DNA of 64,000 bases from Lentisphaerae bacterium GWF2_57_35 (GTDB taxonomy: Bacteria; Verrucomicrobiota; Kiritimatiellia; CAIQIC01; GWF2-57-35): NCBI GenBank assembly GCA_001804865.1, contig MHBK01000001.1, positions 1 to 64,000 of the forward strand, read 5' to 3'. The translations under genes and the position numbers were made by a program. The stretch's first letter is position 1. Each line of letters opens with the position of its first letter. This document shows, piece by piece, positions 52,923-61,681 of this stretch. Below the pieces are notes generated by a model that saw only the letters and a list, made by a program, of their open reading frames with translations, was not told the origin of the DNA and searched no databases.

Positions 52923-53645
52923 CTAAGACAAGATTCCTGGCAGCGTCTCAAGTCTGGCTTTGTGTTTCTTCCAGTCAGGCATAAATTGCTCCAGCAATCT
53001 ATAGAATCCGGAGCCATGATGCCGATGGATCAAATGACAGAGTTCGTGGACAACGACATAGTCTATGCATGAACGAGGTGTACGGATCAAAGCGATGTTT
53101 AGCGTCAGGTTCCCTTTGCCGGAAAGACTGCCCCAGCGTGTTTTCATCCGGCGTATTTTTAGGTTGGGGCGGGACACTCCCCGCTTTTCAAACGCTGGCC
53201 AGCAGCGATCGACGGATGCGGCGAAATGCTCTTCAGCCTTTTCGGCGTACCACCGATCAAACAGCGACTTTATTTTTCTGGGTGACGGATCTTCGCGAAG
53301 CAATATCTGGAACTGTCCGCCGCACAGTTTGATTCGGTTTTGTTCAGCTCGTTTAACTTTCAGGCGATATTGCTTTCCGAGATAAAGGTGAGTTTCTCCG
53401 CTGACATACCGGCGGGGCGGCGTGCGCGGCTCAAATTGCTTAAAATAGTTGAGCTGTTTAATAATCCATCGACTCCGGCGCAACACTCGCTCTTTCACTT
53501 CTTCGAGGGGCATTCCCTTTGGAGCTTTTACAATAATTCTTTCGTCCGGATAAACCGCAATTTTCATGGTTTTCCGGCGGGCGAAAAGCAGTTCAAACGA
53601 AATCAGCATACGTCCATAATGGATGCCGTAGGGCAGCGCGTTCAT
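52923..53645 (-). CDS. YgjP-type (M48/DUF45) metallopeptidase
   Basis: A 240-residue protein with the YgjP layout: IKQLNYFKQF, VSGETHLYLGKQYRLKV and the zinc site VVHELCHLIHRHHGSGF (HELCH 200-204 plus a downstream His). Genes of this family are frequently the last gene of type I RM operons; the reason is unknown. The start overlaps the hsdR stop by 4 bp, showing it belongs to the operon. Confidence 0.88.
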   Translation of the reverse strand: MNALPYGIHYGRMLISFELLFARRKTMKIAVYPDERIIVKAPKGMPLEEVKERVLRRSRWIIKQLNYFKQFEPRTPPRRYVSGETHLYLGKQYRLKVKRAEQNRIKLCGGQFQILLREDPSPRKIKSLFDRWYAEKAEEHFAASVDRCWPAFEKRGVSRPNLKIRRMKTRWGSLSGKGNLTLNIALIRTPRSCIDYVVVHELCHLIHRHHGSGFYRLLEQFMPDWKKHKARLETLPGILS

Positions 53646-56600
53646 TTTGATGTCCGGTGCTTCGCAACACGCATAATCTGTTCGATGAGTTCATCCATTT
53701 GTTCAGGGGATAGTGTTATGTTCTGCTGTCCGCGAATCTCATCAAACAGATAATCGTCAATTTCATTCACCGCCTGATTTTGCGCATCCTTGTCGTCCCA
53801 GAAATGCACTCGGCTTGCAAACGGCTGAAGAATTCGTTGAACGGCAGTTGCCAGGGCCGTCGCGGCTTTTTCATTCGCTTTTCCAAGGATGGGAAGCGCC
53901 AGGCCGAAATACGCGAGCGCGTCGTCGTTCCCGGACAATTCAGCGGGCGCGTTGTCATGCTGGCGCGTTACGACTTTCTGGCGGAGATCGGAAATCCGTT
54001 TCAGATATTCCTGCGCGGAAATGAGTTTTTGACGAAACTGGTCGATGGCGTCCTGAATCAATTTGGAAAACTTCTCATACAGAGCCGGATCTTCCTCCAG
54101 GTGCTCCGTGATTTCCCGCTTAAGCGCATGGGCGATGGTGTCGGCCCGGGCGGCTGGAGTTTTCGTTGCGTAAACGCCCTGTTCCTCTTTCACCAGATTA
54201 AAGCTTCGTTCGTCGAAGATATTTACCGGCTCGTTGAGCTGAATGACTTCATTGGCCTGAATATGCGTATCCAACAGTTTTTTTATCTTGGGCTCATAGT
54301 CCCGGTAATCAACGGCCTCGGCATAACGCATTTTGACGGCGGCGCGCAATTTATGGAACCGCTTCAAATCGGCTTTGTATCGTTCGACCGTTTCTTCAGC
54401 CGTATCGGTTACAAACTTTTCGCTCGAAAGCGCGATGGCCATCGTCTTGCTATAGACCGTCAAACGGGCATAGAACTCTTCACGTATGGCGTCATCTGCC
54501 AAAAGCTGTTCATACGCCTCTTCGTCATAACTGTTTTTGACGGCTTTGAAGATATCCCACAAATCGGAATAATGTTGCGGTAGTTTTCTGATTTCCTCGT
54601 GGATGGAATTTAGCGTTCCCTCCAGATCCTTCTCGTCGAATCCTTCCAGCGCATTGTACATCGTTAGCGCGTTGTCCAGCTCCCCGAGCAGGCCGACATA
54701 GTCCACGACATATCCATAGTCTTTGTTCTCGTAAATCCGGTTAACGCGGGCAATGGCCTGAAGCAGGGTGTGCTCCTTCAGTTCCTTGCAGAGGTAAATC
54801 ACCGTATTGCGCGGCGCGTCAAAGCCGGTGAGCAACTTGCTGACGACGATCAGGATTTCCGGCTCGTCGCCAAACTTGAACTGATTGACAATCTGGGTGT
54901 TGTAGTCCTCCTCGCTGCCATAGCGGGTCATCATGGTCTGCCAGAACTTCACCACCTCATCCGTCGGCTCCTCGTCTGTCTCCTCGTAGCCTTCGCGCAT
55001 GTCCGGGCCGCTGATGACCACCTCAGAGGAAACGGAGCCTAGTTCGTTGAGAAAGGCATGATACTTCAGCGCGACGGCCTTGCTGGGCGCGACCAACTGG
55101 GCCTTAAAGCCGGTTCCCTGCCAGGCGCTTCGGTAGTGTTCGCTGATGTCGAACGCCCGCATGTACACAACCTGCTCCGTTTTATTCAGCATCTCCGCGC
55201 GGGCATACTTCTTTTTCAGGTCCGCCTGCTGTTTTTTCGTCAGCCCTTTCGTGTGACGCTCAAACCAGAGATCTATCGCGGCCTTGTTCTGCTCCATCTC
55301 CACCAGCCGTCCCTCGTAAAGCAGGGGGACCACCGCGTTGTCTTCCACCGCCTGCCGGATGGGATAGTGCGGCTCAATGAGGCCGCCGAATTTCACAAAA
55401 TTGTTTTTCTCCTCCTTCATCAGCGGGGTGCCCGTAAACCCGATGTAACAGGCGCGCGGGAACATCTGACGCATCCGCGCGGAGAACGATCCGAACTGCG
55501 TGCGGTGACTTTCGTCCACCAGGACGAAAATATCCGGCGAATCGTCCTGATGCTTGCGCACCTTCATGGCCTTGTCGAATTTGTGGATCAAGGTGGTTAC
55601 GATTCCCGCCTTGTCCTCCGCCACCAGCTCCAGCAGATCGCGGCCTGAAGTCGCGCGTTGCGGATTCAGTCCGCAGGCGGCGAACGTATTGCCCAATTGA
55701 CGGTCCAGATCTTCGCGATCCGTCACCAACACAATGCGAGGATTGGAAATATCGGGGTCCAGCGCCAGATTACGCGCCAGCATCACCATGGTTAGCGATT
55801 TGCCGGAACCCTGCGTATGCCAGATGATTCCGCCCTTGCGGAGTCCGCCGGTATCGAGTTGCTTGATCCGTTGCAGGGCCGACTGAATTACGAAATATTG
55901 CTGATAGCGGGCAATCTTCTTGATTCCGCCGTCGAAGATCGTGAACTTGTAGACCAACTCCAACAACCGCTCCGGGCGGCACAGCGCGAACAATGCCTTG
56001 TCTTGTTCCGTCGTCAGCCGTTCACCCTGCGCCTCCAGTTCGTCAAAATAAGATCGCGCCGGGGCAAAATCGCCCTTCAAGAGCGCTTTCTTGTCCTCGA
56101 CAGTCAATGGCTTGTTTACCGCTTCATCAATCGGCAATCGGCGATCGGCAATCGGCAATTCCTTCCAAACTCCCCAGAATTTTTTCCCGGCGCCGACGGT
56201 GGCATACTGCGCTTTGTTTTTATTGATCCCCATCGCCAATTGGACATAAGCGAACAGCTTCGGGATGAACTCATCGCTCTGATTGCGGATCGACTGCGAA
56301 ACCGCTTCCTCGATCTCAATGTCCGGCGCTTTGCACTCGATGGCCGCCAGCGGAATCCCGTTCACGAACAGCACGATATCCGGGCGGACCGTCTCCGTCC
56401 GGCGCGTGCGCTCTACGCTGAACTCGGCGGTCACGTGAAATACATTGTTCCGCCAGTGCTTCCAGTCGATATACCGCAGATTGAAGCTCTTCGAATCGCC
56501 TTCAACGGACTGTTCCATCGCTGTGCCGAGCGTGATCAGGTCGTAAACCGCTTCATTGGTCTTCTGCAAGCCATCGAACTTGACGGTCTTCAGCTTCTGA

Positions 56601-56833
56601 ATCGCCGACTGGAGATTCTCCTCGCTAAAGAGATAGTCGCGACCCTTGAAATTGATCCGGTTGATCCGCTTCAATTGCTCCCGCAGAATATTTTCCAGCA
56701 GTACGTTGCCGAACTTGCCCAACCGCTCCTTTAACGCTGTCTCCGGGGGCAAGTAGGTGAATCCCAAATTCATCAACACCTGCAGGGCGGGGATCTGCGA
56801 GAGATGTTTTTCGTTGAACTGGAATGGGCTCAT
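53642..56833 (-). CDS. hsdR: Type I restriction enzyme R subunit (HsdR)
   Basis: A protein of about 1063 residues. The N-terminal nuclease has RPDIVLFVNGIPLAAIECK (PD...E-x-K). The SF2 helicase/translocase carries Walker A HTQGSGKS (about 339-346), DESHR and the TGFDAPRN and QAIARVNR motif V/VI regions. A C-terminal helical domain binds the MTase. It cuts unmethylated DNA after ATP-driven translocation. Residues of about 225-237 (ELPIADRRLPID) are encoded by a tandem heptamer repeat, an unusual insertion. Start ATG 56833 follows GAGGTG. Confidence 0.95.
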   Translation of the reverse strand: MSPFQFNEKHLSQIPALQVLMNLGFTYLPPETALKERLGKFGNVLLENILREQLKRINRINFKGRDYLFSEENLQSAIQKLKTVKFDGLQKTNEAVYDLITLGTAMEQSVEGDSKSFNLRYIDWKHWRNNVFHVTAEFSVERTRRTETVRPDIVLFVNGIPLAAIECKAPDIEIEEAVSQSIRNQSDEFIPKLFAYVQLAMGINKNKAQYATVGAGKKFWGVWKELPIADRRLPIDEAVNKPLTVEDKKALLKGDFAPARSYFDELEAQGERLTTEQDKALFALCRPERLLELVYKFTIFDGGIKKIARYQQYFVIQSALQRIKQLDTGGLRKGGIIWHTQGSGKSLTMVMLARNLALDPDISNPRIVLVTDREDLDRQLGNTFAACGLNPQRATSGRDLLELVAEDKAGIVTTLIHKFDKAMKVRKHQDDSPDIFVLVDESHRTQFGSFSARMRQMFPRACYIGFTGTPLMKEEKNNFVKFGGLIEPHYPIRQAVEDNAVVPLLYEGRLVEMEQNKAAIDLWFERHTKGLTKKQQADLKKKYARAEMLNKTEQVVYMRAFDISEHYRSAWQGTGFKAQLVAPSKAVALKYHAFLNELGSVSSEVVISGPDMREGYEETDEEPTDEVVKFWQTMMTRYGSEEDYNTQIVNQFKFGDEPEILIVVSKLLTGFDAPRNTVIYLCKELKEHTLLQAIARVNRIYENKDYGYVVDYVGLLGELDNALTMYNALEGFDEKDLEGTLNSIHEEIRKLPQHYSDLWDIFKAVKNSYDEEAYEQLLADDAIREEFYARLTVYSKTMAIALSSEKFVTDTAEETVERYKADLKRFHKLRAAVKMRYAEAVDYRDYEPKIKKLLDTHIQANEVIQLNEPVNIFDERSFNLVKEEQGVYATKTPAARADTIAHALKREITEHLEEDPALYEKFSKLIQDAIDQFRQKLISAQEYLKRISDLRQKVVTRQHDNAPAELSGNDDALAYFGLALPILGKANEKAATALATAVQRILQPFASRVHFWDDKDAQNQAVNEIDDYLFDEIRGQQNITLSPEQMDELIEQIMRVAKHRTSK

Positions 56834-56962
56834 AATCACCTCAGTTGTTGGGAGAGAACCACGAATGAATGTCCGTATTCTGGAATGGATAAATGGAGGC
56901 CAAACCGGAAGTAGCCCCTGAAATTTCGAAGCAGCGTTTAGAAGTGCCGATGGGAAGAATAA

Positions 56963-58837
56963 TCATTTTTTCTCTACTTCTTGATGTGCTTCTGGTTCTT
57001 TATCCTGAGCTACGGGGCGTTTCCAAGGAATCGAATTGATGAGCAGTCGTAACGCAAGCCACCAGGAATAAATCGCGTAAAGAGATCTGGCGCTGTCAGC
57101 TTCTATCAGCCCATGCGCAACCTCATTTCTCAAGTTGGGACCTGTCGAATCAGTTAAGAGGGCCTTAAATTCGAAGAGAAGATCTTTGCCAAGAATCTGT
57201 TCTGCTTCAGGGATATCCAAAAGCGTACTCAAGCCGTTTTCTGTTTCGATCCCTTCTGAATTGAGAGTCGATGTTTTTGCTTTGGCGTGTTTCAGGCGCA
57301 TTCTGACAAAATGCTCGATTTGCGGAATCAATAGATGTGTTGAAGCAATAAAGTCATTTTCGAAGCCAGCATAAATGCCCTTTGCCCAAAGCAGTTCACG
57401 GCCATGTGGCACAACATGAGATAATCCGCATAGTTCAAATATTTGTTTTTCGGTAATACGATGTTCTAAATTAGTTGCTTGTAAAGCAGGCAATATACAG
57501 GCTTGGGTCACCAATTCTATGCGTTGATTGTATCGTTGGAGCATATGCTGCCATATCATCTGTGAATATTCCGCATCTTCATGATTGCCTGGATACAAAC
57601 CCAGTGACCGACGCGCAACTCTTCCATCCCGAGTTAAGTGTGTTGATGTGCATAATTGTTCGAATACGGAATGTTTTAGTCCTTCTTCTGCCTCGTCTCT
57701 AATATCATCAACTTTTGCACAAGAATGTATATTTGCTAGTGCGATCAGTACTTCTGGGAATGACCGTTTGGAAACATGCTTACGGCTGGCTTCAACAGAA
57801 TCGCTTATATCGATTCCAGGCATCTCAATCATCTCCATTTCACCCAGCGCTAATTGATTAGCGGTGTTCATCTTTTGATGAAGGTCGTGGATACGATTAT
57901 CCACGCCAAGAGCAGAGCGATTTTTGGTCGGTATCTTTCTGTATTCTTTGATCGCACTTTCATAGAAGCTTCCGGCAACCATGTTGCTTTCAGCGGCGCG
58001 AATTTCAGCTTCGGACACCCAGGTCTCTGCAATGGCGACGGTTAATCGATGTGTCTGATTTTCGTCTTGAAGTCGTTTGTGCCAATCGAGTGCACCCTCA
58101 AGAAACTGCCTGGATTTATAAAAATCCCCTTCGACTTTTGCTTGAACGGAAAGCGCTTCTAATTTGCCCGCGATATCTTTACTTTTCTGTTCCTCAATGC
58201 TGATAAGCAACAGAATCTCTGCCAGCCAGAGTGTTCGATATCCTTCGTCATATGAGGAACTGTTAAAGGTATCTAGCAATTTAGCTCGTATGCTATCAAT
58301 ATATTGTGAGGCAGCCTTCCCAATCATCAGTGAAAGGCGTATGGCTCGTTCAAAGGCTTGCTTCCCGTCTTTCAGAAGGCTGTCATGATCAAGCGAGAAT
58401 TGGCTGTAACAATCGATTGCAGATAAGGCGTGTGAAATTTGCCTTGGCTTCTTCAACAGCCAAAGAATATCTGCCAGACGGGCATTTAAACGAACGTCCA
58501 GAATCTTGCCCAAGGCAGATTCGAAGAATTCGATATCCTGAGCAGAGAAATCTTCAGGAATGGCAGATCGCTTTCCCTCTATTACTGCGTATGGCTGAAA
58601 TGGATTGTGAATACTGTCGGGCTTTAAAGCCATAGAGCAGATGTCTGCTAATAACCACAAACATTTGCCTTTAGAGGTTAGGCCAGACTCAATAGCTGTT
58701 CGTGCCGCTTGGGATAGAGCGGCATGGTAATTGATATAACCGCATTCTGCAGAACTAGCTAGAAGCGTGCTTACTTCTCCGACATCAAAATCGTCGGCAG
58801 TAACAACCAAATCTATTGGGAATCGAGGTTCGTTCAT
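56963..58837 (-). CDS. DUF4209-type protein with a HEPN-like R-x4-H motif, inside the RM operon
   Basis: A 624-residue protein. The N-terminal two-thirds are helical, with helix-turn repeats (WLLADICSMALKPDS, RLADILWLLKK, RTLWLAEILLLISIEEQ). The C-terminal third carries LRNEVAHGLIE at residues 569-579: Arg570, Asn571 and His575 form the R-x4-H signature of HEPN RNases. This end matches the DUF4209 C-terminus as I remember it, not confirmed by alignment. HEPN proteins are RNA-targeting effectors in many defence systems, so abortive-type immunity is a possible role. The gene is coupled to hsdS by a 4-bp ATGA overlap and is 129 bp from hsdR. It is more AT-rich than its neighbours. Confidence 0.75.
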   Translation of the reverse strand: MNEPRFPIDLVVTADDFDVGEVSTLLASSAECGYINYHAALSQAARTAIESGLTSKGKCLWLLADICSMALKPDSIHNPFQPYAVIEGKRSAIPEDFSAQDIEFFESALGKILDVRLNARLADILWLLKKPRQISHALSAIDCYSQFSLDHDSLLKDGKQAFERAIRLSLMIGKAASQYIDSIRAKLLDTFNSSSYDEGYRTLWLAEILLLISIEEQKSKDIAGKLEALSVQAKVEGDFYKSRQFLEGALDWHKRLQDENQTHRLTVAIAETWVSEAEIRAAESNMVAGSFYESAIKEYRKIPTKNRSALGVDNRIHDLHQKMNTANQLALGEMEMIEMPGIDISDSVEASRKHVSKRSFPEVLIALANIHSCAKVDDIRDEAEEGLKHSVFEQLCTSTHLTRDGRVARRSLGLYPGNHEDAEYSQMIWQHMLQRYNQRIELVTQACILPALQATNLEHRITEKQIFELCGLSHVVPHGRELLWAKGIYAGFENDFIASTHLLIPQIEHFVRMRLKHAKAKTSTLNSEGIETENGLSTLLDIPEAEQILGKDLLFEFKALLTDSTGPNLRNEVAHGLIEADSARSLYAIYSWWLALRLLINSIPWKRPVAQDKEPEAHQEVEKK

Positions 58838-60054
58838 CTACAAGCCCCCTCCAACTGTACCTTCCACGCTCCTGTCAGCAGCTTCTGCATCAGCCCAAGT
58901 TTCTGCTGTTTGTATTTATCCGCTAGGCTCTTAAGCAGCTTAATTTCCATCCGCATCCCATTCAATGTTTCCGCTATTCGGTTTTGTTCGGGCAGGGACG
59001 GAAGAGAAATCGTTATTCCAAAAAAGTCCGACTTCGTAATGTTTAGTAGTCCATGACTTCTTGCACCTTCTTGGCAAATGCTACGCAACTGCCGGTTCAA
59101 TAGTCCGGACTCAAAGACATTGAGTAAAAAGTTGGAGTTGCATTTTGCAGATGGTTCTAGCGCAAAGCATAAATAGAGAGTCGATAGTAAACCTTGTTCA
59201 TGATCGTCCAGCCGCTTGATAGTTCCAAACGGATAGCCAATAGAAGAACTTCTGTTGTATGCGAACTCCCCTCGCTGAATCAGGTAGTATCCCTCAAGGT
59301 TTTCAGCCGAAACGCTTTTGTTGTAATAATTCAACTGACTTACTAGCCCATGTTGAGCAGAAGAGGTTAGAACATTTGTTTCTCCCACAGAGTTTTTCCG
59401 AGTAATGGGACTGCAAACTTCTCCCAGCTTAATTGTTTTCCATTCTCCCTGCTCACTTTGAATAATGAGCATGTTCCTTAACCAGGAAACCTGATCTTCT
59501 TTGGCAGCGATGAGTCGTACGGTTTTTTCTATTGCCCTGTCCCACATCGATAACACCGCGACAATCGCCTTCTGTTCCGGGAGGGGAGGGTACAAGACGG
59601 GGAATTCCTTCAGTTGCGACGAATTAATGCTTGCAAGATTTGTGCTCTGTTTCGAGCAACGCAGAAAGTAAGCCTTGCCGTATGAGCTTCCCGTCAGCAT
59701 AGAGAGGAATTCGGAGAGAATTATCTCGGGGTTCGGCCTGACGGCAAATACATGATTCTGATGCAGGCAGTGTTCTATGGAACCGTTCCAAACAGCGCCC
59801 CGGCCAAGTTTGTCAAAATCTCCCCCTTCAGTGAGAAGCACGTCGCCTTTTTGTAGGGAATAGCGAGTCACTTTCGATTGGTCGACCGTGACGGTTTTGA
59901 TGTGAGTAAGATCCAAATATCCATCCTGTACATTTGCCACTCGAAGATATGGCAATTGAACTGGGTGGTGAACAGTTTTCTGTCCTTTCGCCAGGCCGGT
60001 TTGAATTTGCGCGACATGGTCTAGCGGTTCTTTTTTCCATCCCTTTGAAATCAT
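58834..60054 (-). CDS. hsdS: Type I RM specificity subunit HsdS (two target-recognition domains)
   Basis: A 406-residue subunit with two target-recognition domains (TRDs), each ending in a conserved coiled-coil region (PLPEQKAIVAVLSMWDRAIE and LPEQNRIAETLNGMRMEI). TRD1 contains GDVLLTEGGDFDKLGRGAVW; TRD2 has GEFAYNRSSSIGYPFG. It sets the bipartite DNA target for HsdM and HsdR. The start at 60054 follows GGTGGGAAG. Upstream is the 31-bp-period palindrome array, not the previous gene, so hsdS may have its own control. Confidence 0.92.
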   Translation of the reverse strand: MISKGWKKEPLDHVAQIQTGLAKGQKTVHHPVQLPYLRVANVQDGYLDLTHIKTVTVDQSKVTRYSLQKGDVLLTEGGDFDKLGRGAVWNGSIEHCLHQNHVFAVRPNPEIILSEFLSMLTGSSYGKAYFLRCSKQSTNLASINSSQLKEFPVLYPPLPEQKAIVAVLSMWDRAIEKTVRLIAAKEDQVSWLRNMLIIQSEQGEWKTIKLGEVCSPITRKNSVGETNVLTSSAQHGLVSQLNYYNKSVSAENLEGYYLIQRGEFAYNRSSSIGYPFGTIKRLDDHEQGLLSTLYLCFALEPSAKCNSNFLLNVFESGLLNRQLRSICQEGARSHGLLNITKSDFFGITISLPSLPEQNRIAETLNGMRMEIKLLKSLADKYKQQKLGLMQKLLTGAWKVQLEGACR

Positions 60055-60090
60055 CTTCCCACCTCCAAAAGAAGAAGAGTGAACGCGGCG

Positions 60091-60172
60091 ATTTTCCAAT
60101 GGTTGGAAAATTTTGAGCCGGTTTTTCCAATGATTGGAAAATTATGCGCGGGGTTTTCCAATGATTGGAAAA
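60091..60172. promoter_or_regulatory. Three palindromes at exact 31-bp spacing in front of hsdS
   Basis: TTTTCCAATGGTTGGAAAA (60092-60110), TTTTCCAATGATTGGAAAA (60123-60141) and the same again (60154-60172). The starts are 31 bp apart each time, close to three helical turns, putting all sites on one DNA face. They lie within the 175-bp gap between the regulator and hsdS. This fits a multi-site operator or a tandem hairpin repeat. Confidence 0.7.
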
Positions 60173-60229
60173 GATAGATCCTCCGTTTTTTTTCGCGTCT
60201 ATTCGCGCGCATCCGCGGTTCAAAAATCG

Positions 60230-61681
60230 TCATGCTTGTTTCTCCAGAAGCTGTTTCCCTTTTTCGGTGAGGCGGTATTTCTGCAGGCGGCTGTTGGGCT
60301 TTTCGGGAAGGGTGTATTCCAGCAGTCCGCACTCCCTCAGGTGTGGAAGTGTTTTGCGGAGATTGCCGCTTAAGGTTTTGTGTCCAAGCGCCGCGGCGAT
60401 TTGTCCGGAAGAAAGCGGCTGGTCCATGCAGGCTTGCAGAATGCGCAATACGACTTGTGCCTCAACTTGTGCCCTGACTTGTGCCCTGACTTGTGCCTCG
60501 ACGGGCGTTGCCGCCAGCGGCACGGTCAGTTCGAAGCCGTGCAGGGTCTCCCTAAACACAGGCTTGGCGCCGTGGGCATAGAGCGGCAGATATTTGTTGA
60601 TGTTGGTGACCCCGGAGCCGAGTTCGTCGAATCGCCCGAGCTGGATCATGAATTTGCAGATGGTCGGGTTCTTGGAGAACGGGCGCAGGTTTTCAGGGGT
60701 GATCTCCCCGAAGTGGTGCTGCACGGTCGGGTTGTCCAGAATGACCCGATCCTTGTAGATTATCAGCCGGGCGGGCGCGGCGCTGGTGTATTCGCGGTGC
60801 GAGACGATGTTGGAAACGGCCTCGCGGAATATTTTATCGCGCAGGCTGATTCGCATGTCGCCTTCGAGATAGAAGGGGTCATTCAAATGCTTTTCGACAA
60901 AGCCCATCATCTGGTCGTACGCATCGATCAGGTTGGTGCGGATCATCAGCCGGTCGTCGTAGCGGTCCACATTCTCCCGGCGAAGCAGGCAGTCGAACTT
61001 GTACGCGGGCACGGCTTGCTGAATGGCGGTATCGGCGCCGAACATCAGCACGGCCGCCAGCGTCAGGCAGGTTTTCCCTGTTTCCCGGTCGGCGGCATAG
61101 AAGCCGCCGATTTTCAGCAGTTCTTCGTTGCTGAGGTCTGCCCACGGATGCTGTGAGTTGTAGGAACGCATCAACCGGCGGGCTCGGTCGAAGAGTTCAG
61201 GGCGTAGATCGTCCAGAGTGGCGTGCGGAAGCGCGCGCTGCTCGGTAAACAGGCCCAGCTTGCGGTTGAGGAGTCCGGCGAGCTGGTGCGTTCCCTGCAC
61301 GCGGTAGTCGCCGTCTTCGCTCCGCAGGAAGATGTGGCCGCCGGTCTTATGCAGTTGCGAACTGAGCGGAACCTGAACCGCAATGACGATCTTCCCGTCC
61401 AGTTCAAATTCATGCGGGAACAGCAGCCAGGGCGGCTCGATTTTCTGCGGATTGTTTGACAGGCCAGCCAGGTCGGATTTCATTTGCGTCGCCGCATCGG
61501 GATCGACGCCGGTTACTGTTCCGTCATCCGCAACGCCCAGCAAAATGGTTCCTCCGTCGGTATTGAGGAAGGCGCAGACCGTTTCAAAAAGGTTGCGAGG
61601 CAATTGACTGCCCGCTTCTTTGAACTCGCGGTGCAGCCCTTCGCCTTGCGCCCTATCTTCCTGGACCTGTTGCAGGTTCAT
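60230..61681 (-). CDS. AlbA_2/ATP-binding winged-helix regulator (MloB-like)
   Basis: A 483-residue protein. The AlbA_2 domain (about 15-140) has GEGLHREFKEAG and FLNTDGGTILLGVADDGTVTGVD. A GHKL-like ATP-binding domain (about 200-390) includes FREAVSNIVSHREYTS and RFDELGSGVTNINKY. A linker of repeated AQV units (VEAQVRAQVRAQVEAQV, from a 12-bp DNA repeat at 60453-60500) leads to a winged helix (ALGHKTLSGNLRKTLPHL). Such M-linked genes sit beside type I RM genes in several bacteria. It may control operon expression or bind DNA. ATGA overlap with hsdM. Confidence 0.82.
   Translation of the reverse strand: MNLQQVQEDRAQGEGLHREFKEAGSQLPRNLFETVCAFLNTDGGTILLGVADDGTVTGVDPDAATQMKSDLAGLSNNPQKIEPPWLLFPHEFELDGKIVIAVQVPLSSQLHKTGGHIFLRSEDGDYRVQGTHQLAGLLNRKLGLFTEQRALPHATLDDLRPELFDRARRLMRSYNSQHPWADLSNEELLKIGGFYAADRETGKTCLTLAAVLMFGADTAIQQAVPAYKFDCLLRRENVDRYDDRLMIRTNLIDAYDQMMGFVEKHLNDPFYLEGDMRISLRDKIFREAVSNIVSHREYTSAAPARLIIYKDRVILDNPTVQHHFGEITPENLRPFSKNPTICKFMIQLGRFDELGSGVTNINKYLPLYAHGAKPVFRETLHGFELTVPLAATPVEAQVRAQVRAQVEAQVVLRILQACMDQPLSSGQIAAALGHKTLSGNLRKTLPHLRECGLLEYTLPEKPNSRLQKYRLTEKGKQLLEKQA

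Noticed and set aside
60091..60172. Possible mini-CRISPR (three repeats with regular spacers)
   Set aside because: The repeat is only 19 bp and fully palindromic, spacers are 12 bp, and no cas genes are present. Read as an operator array or tandem hairpins instead.
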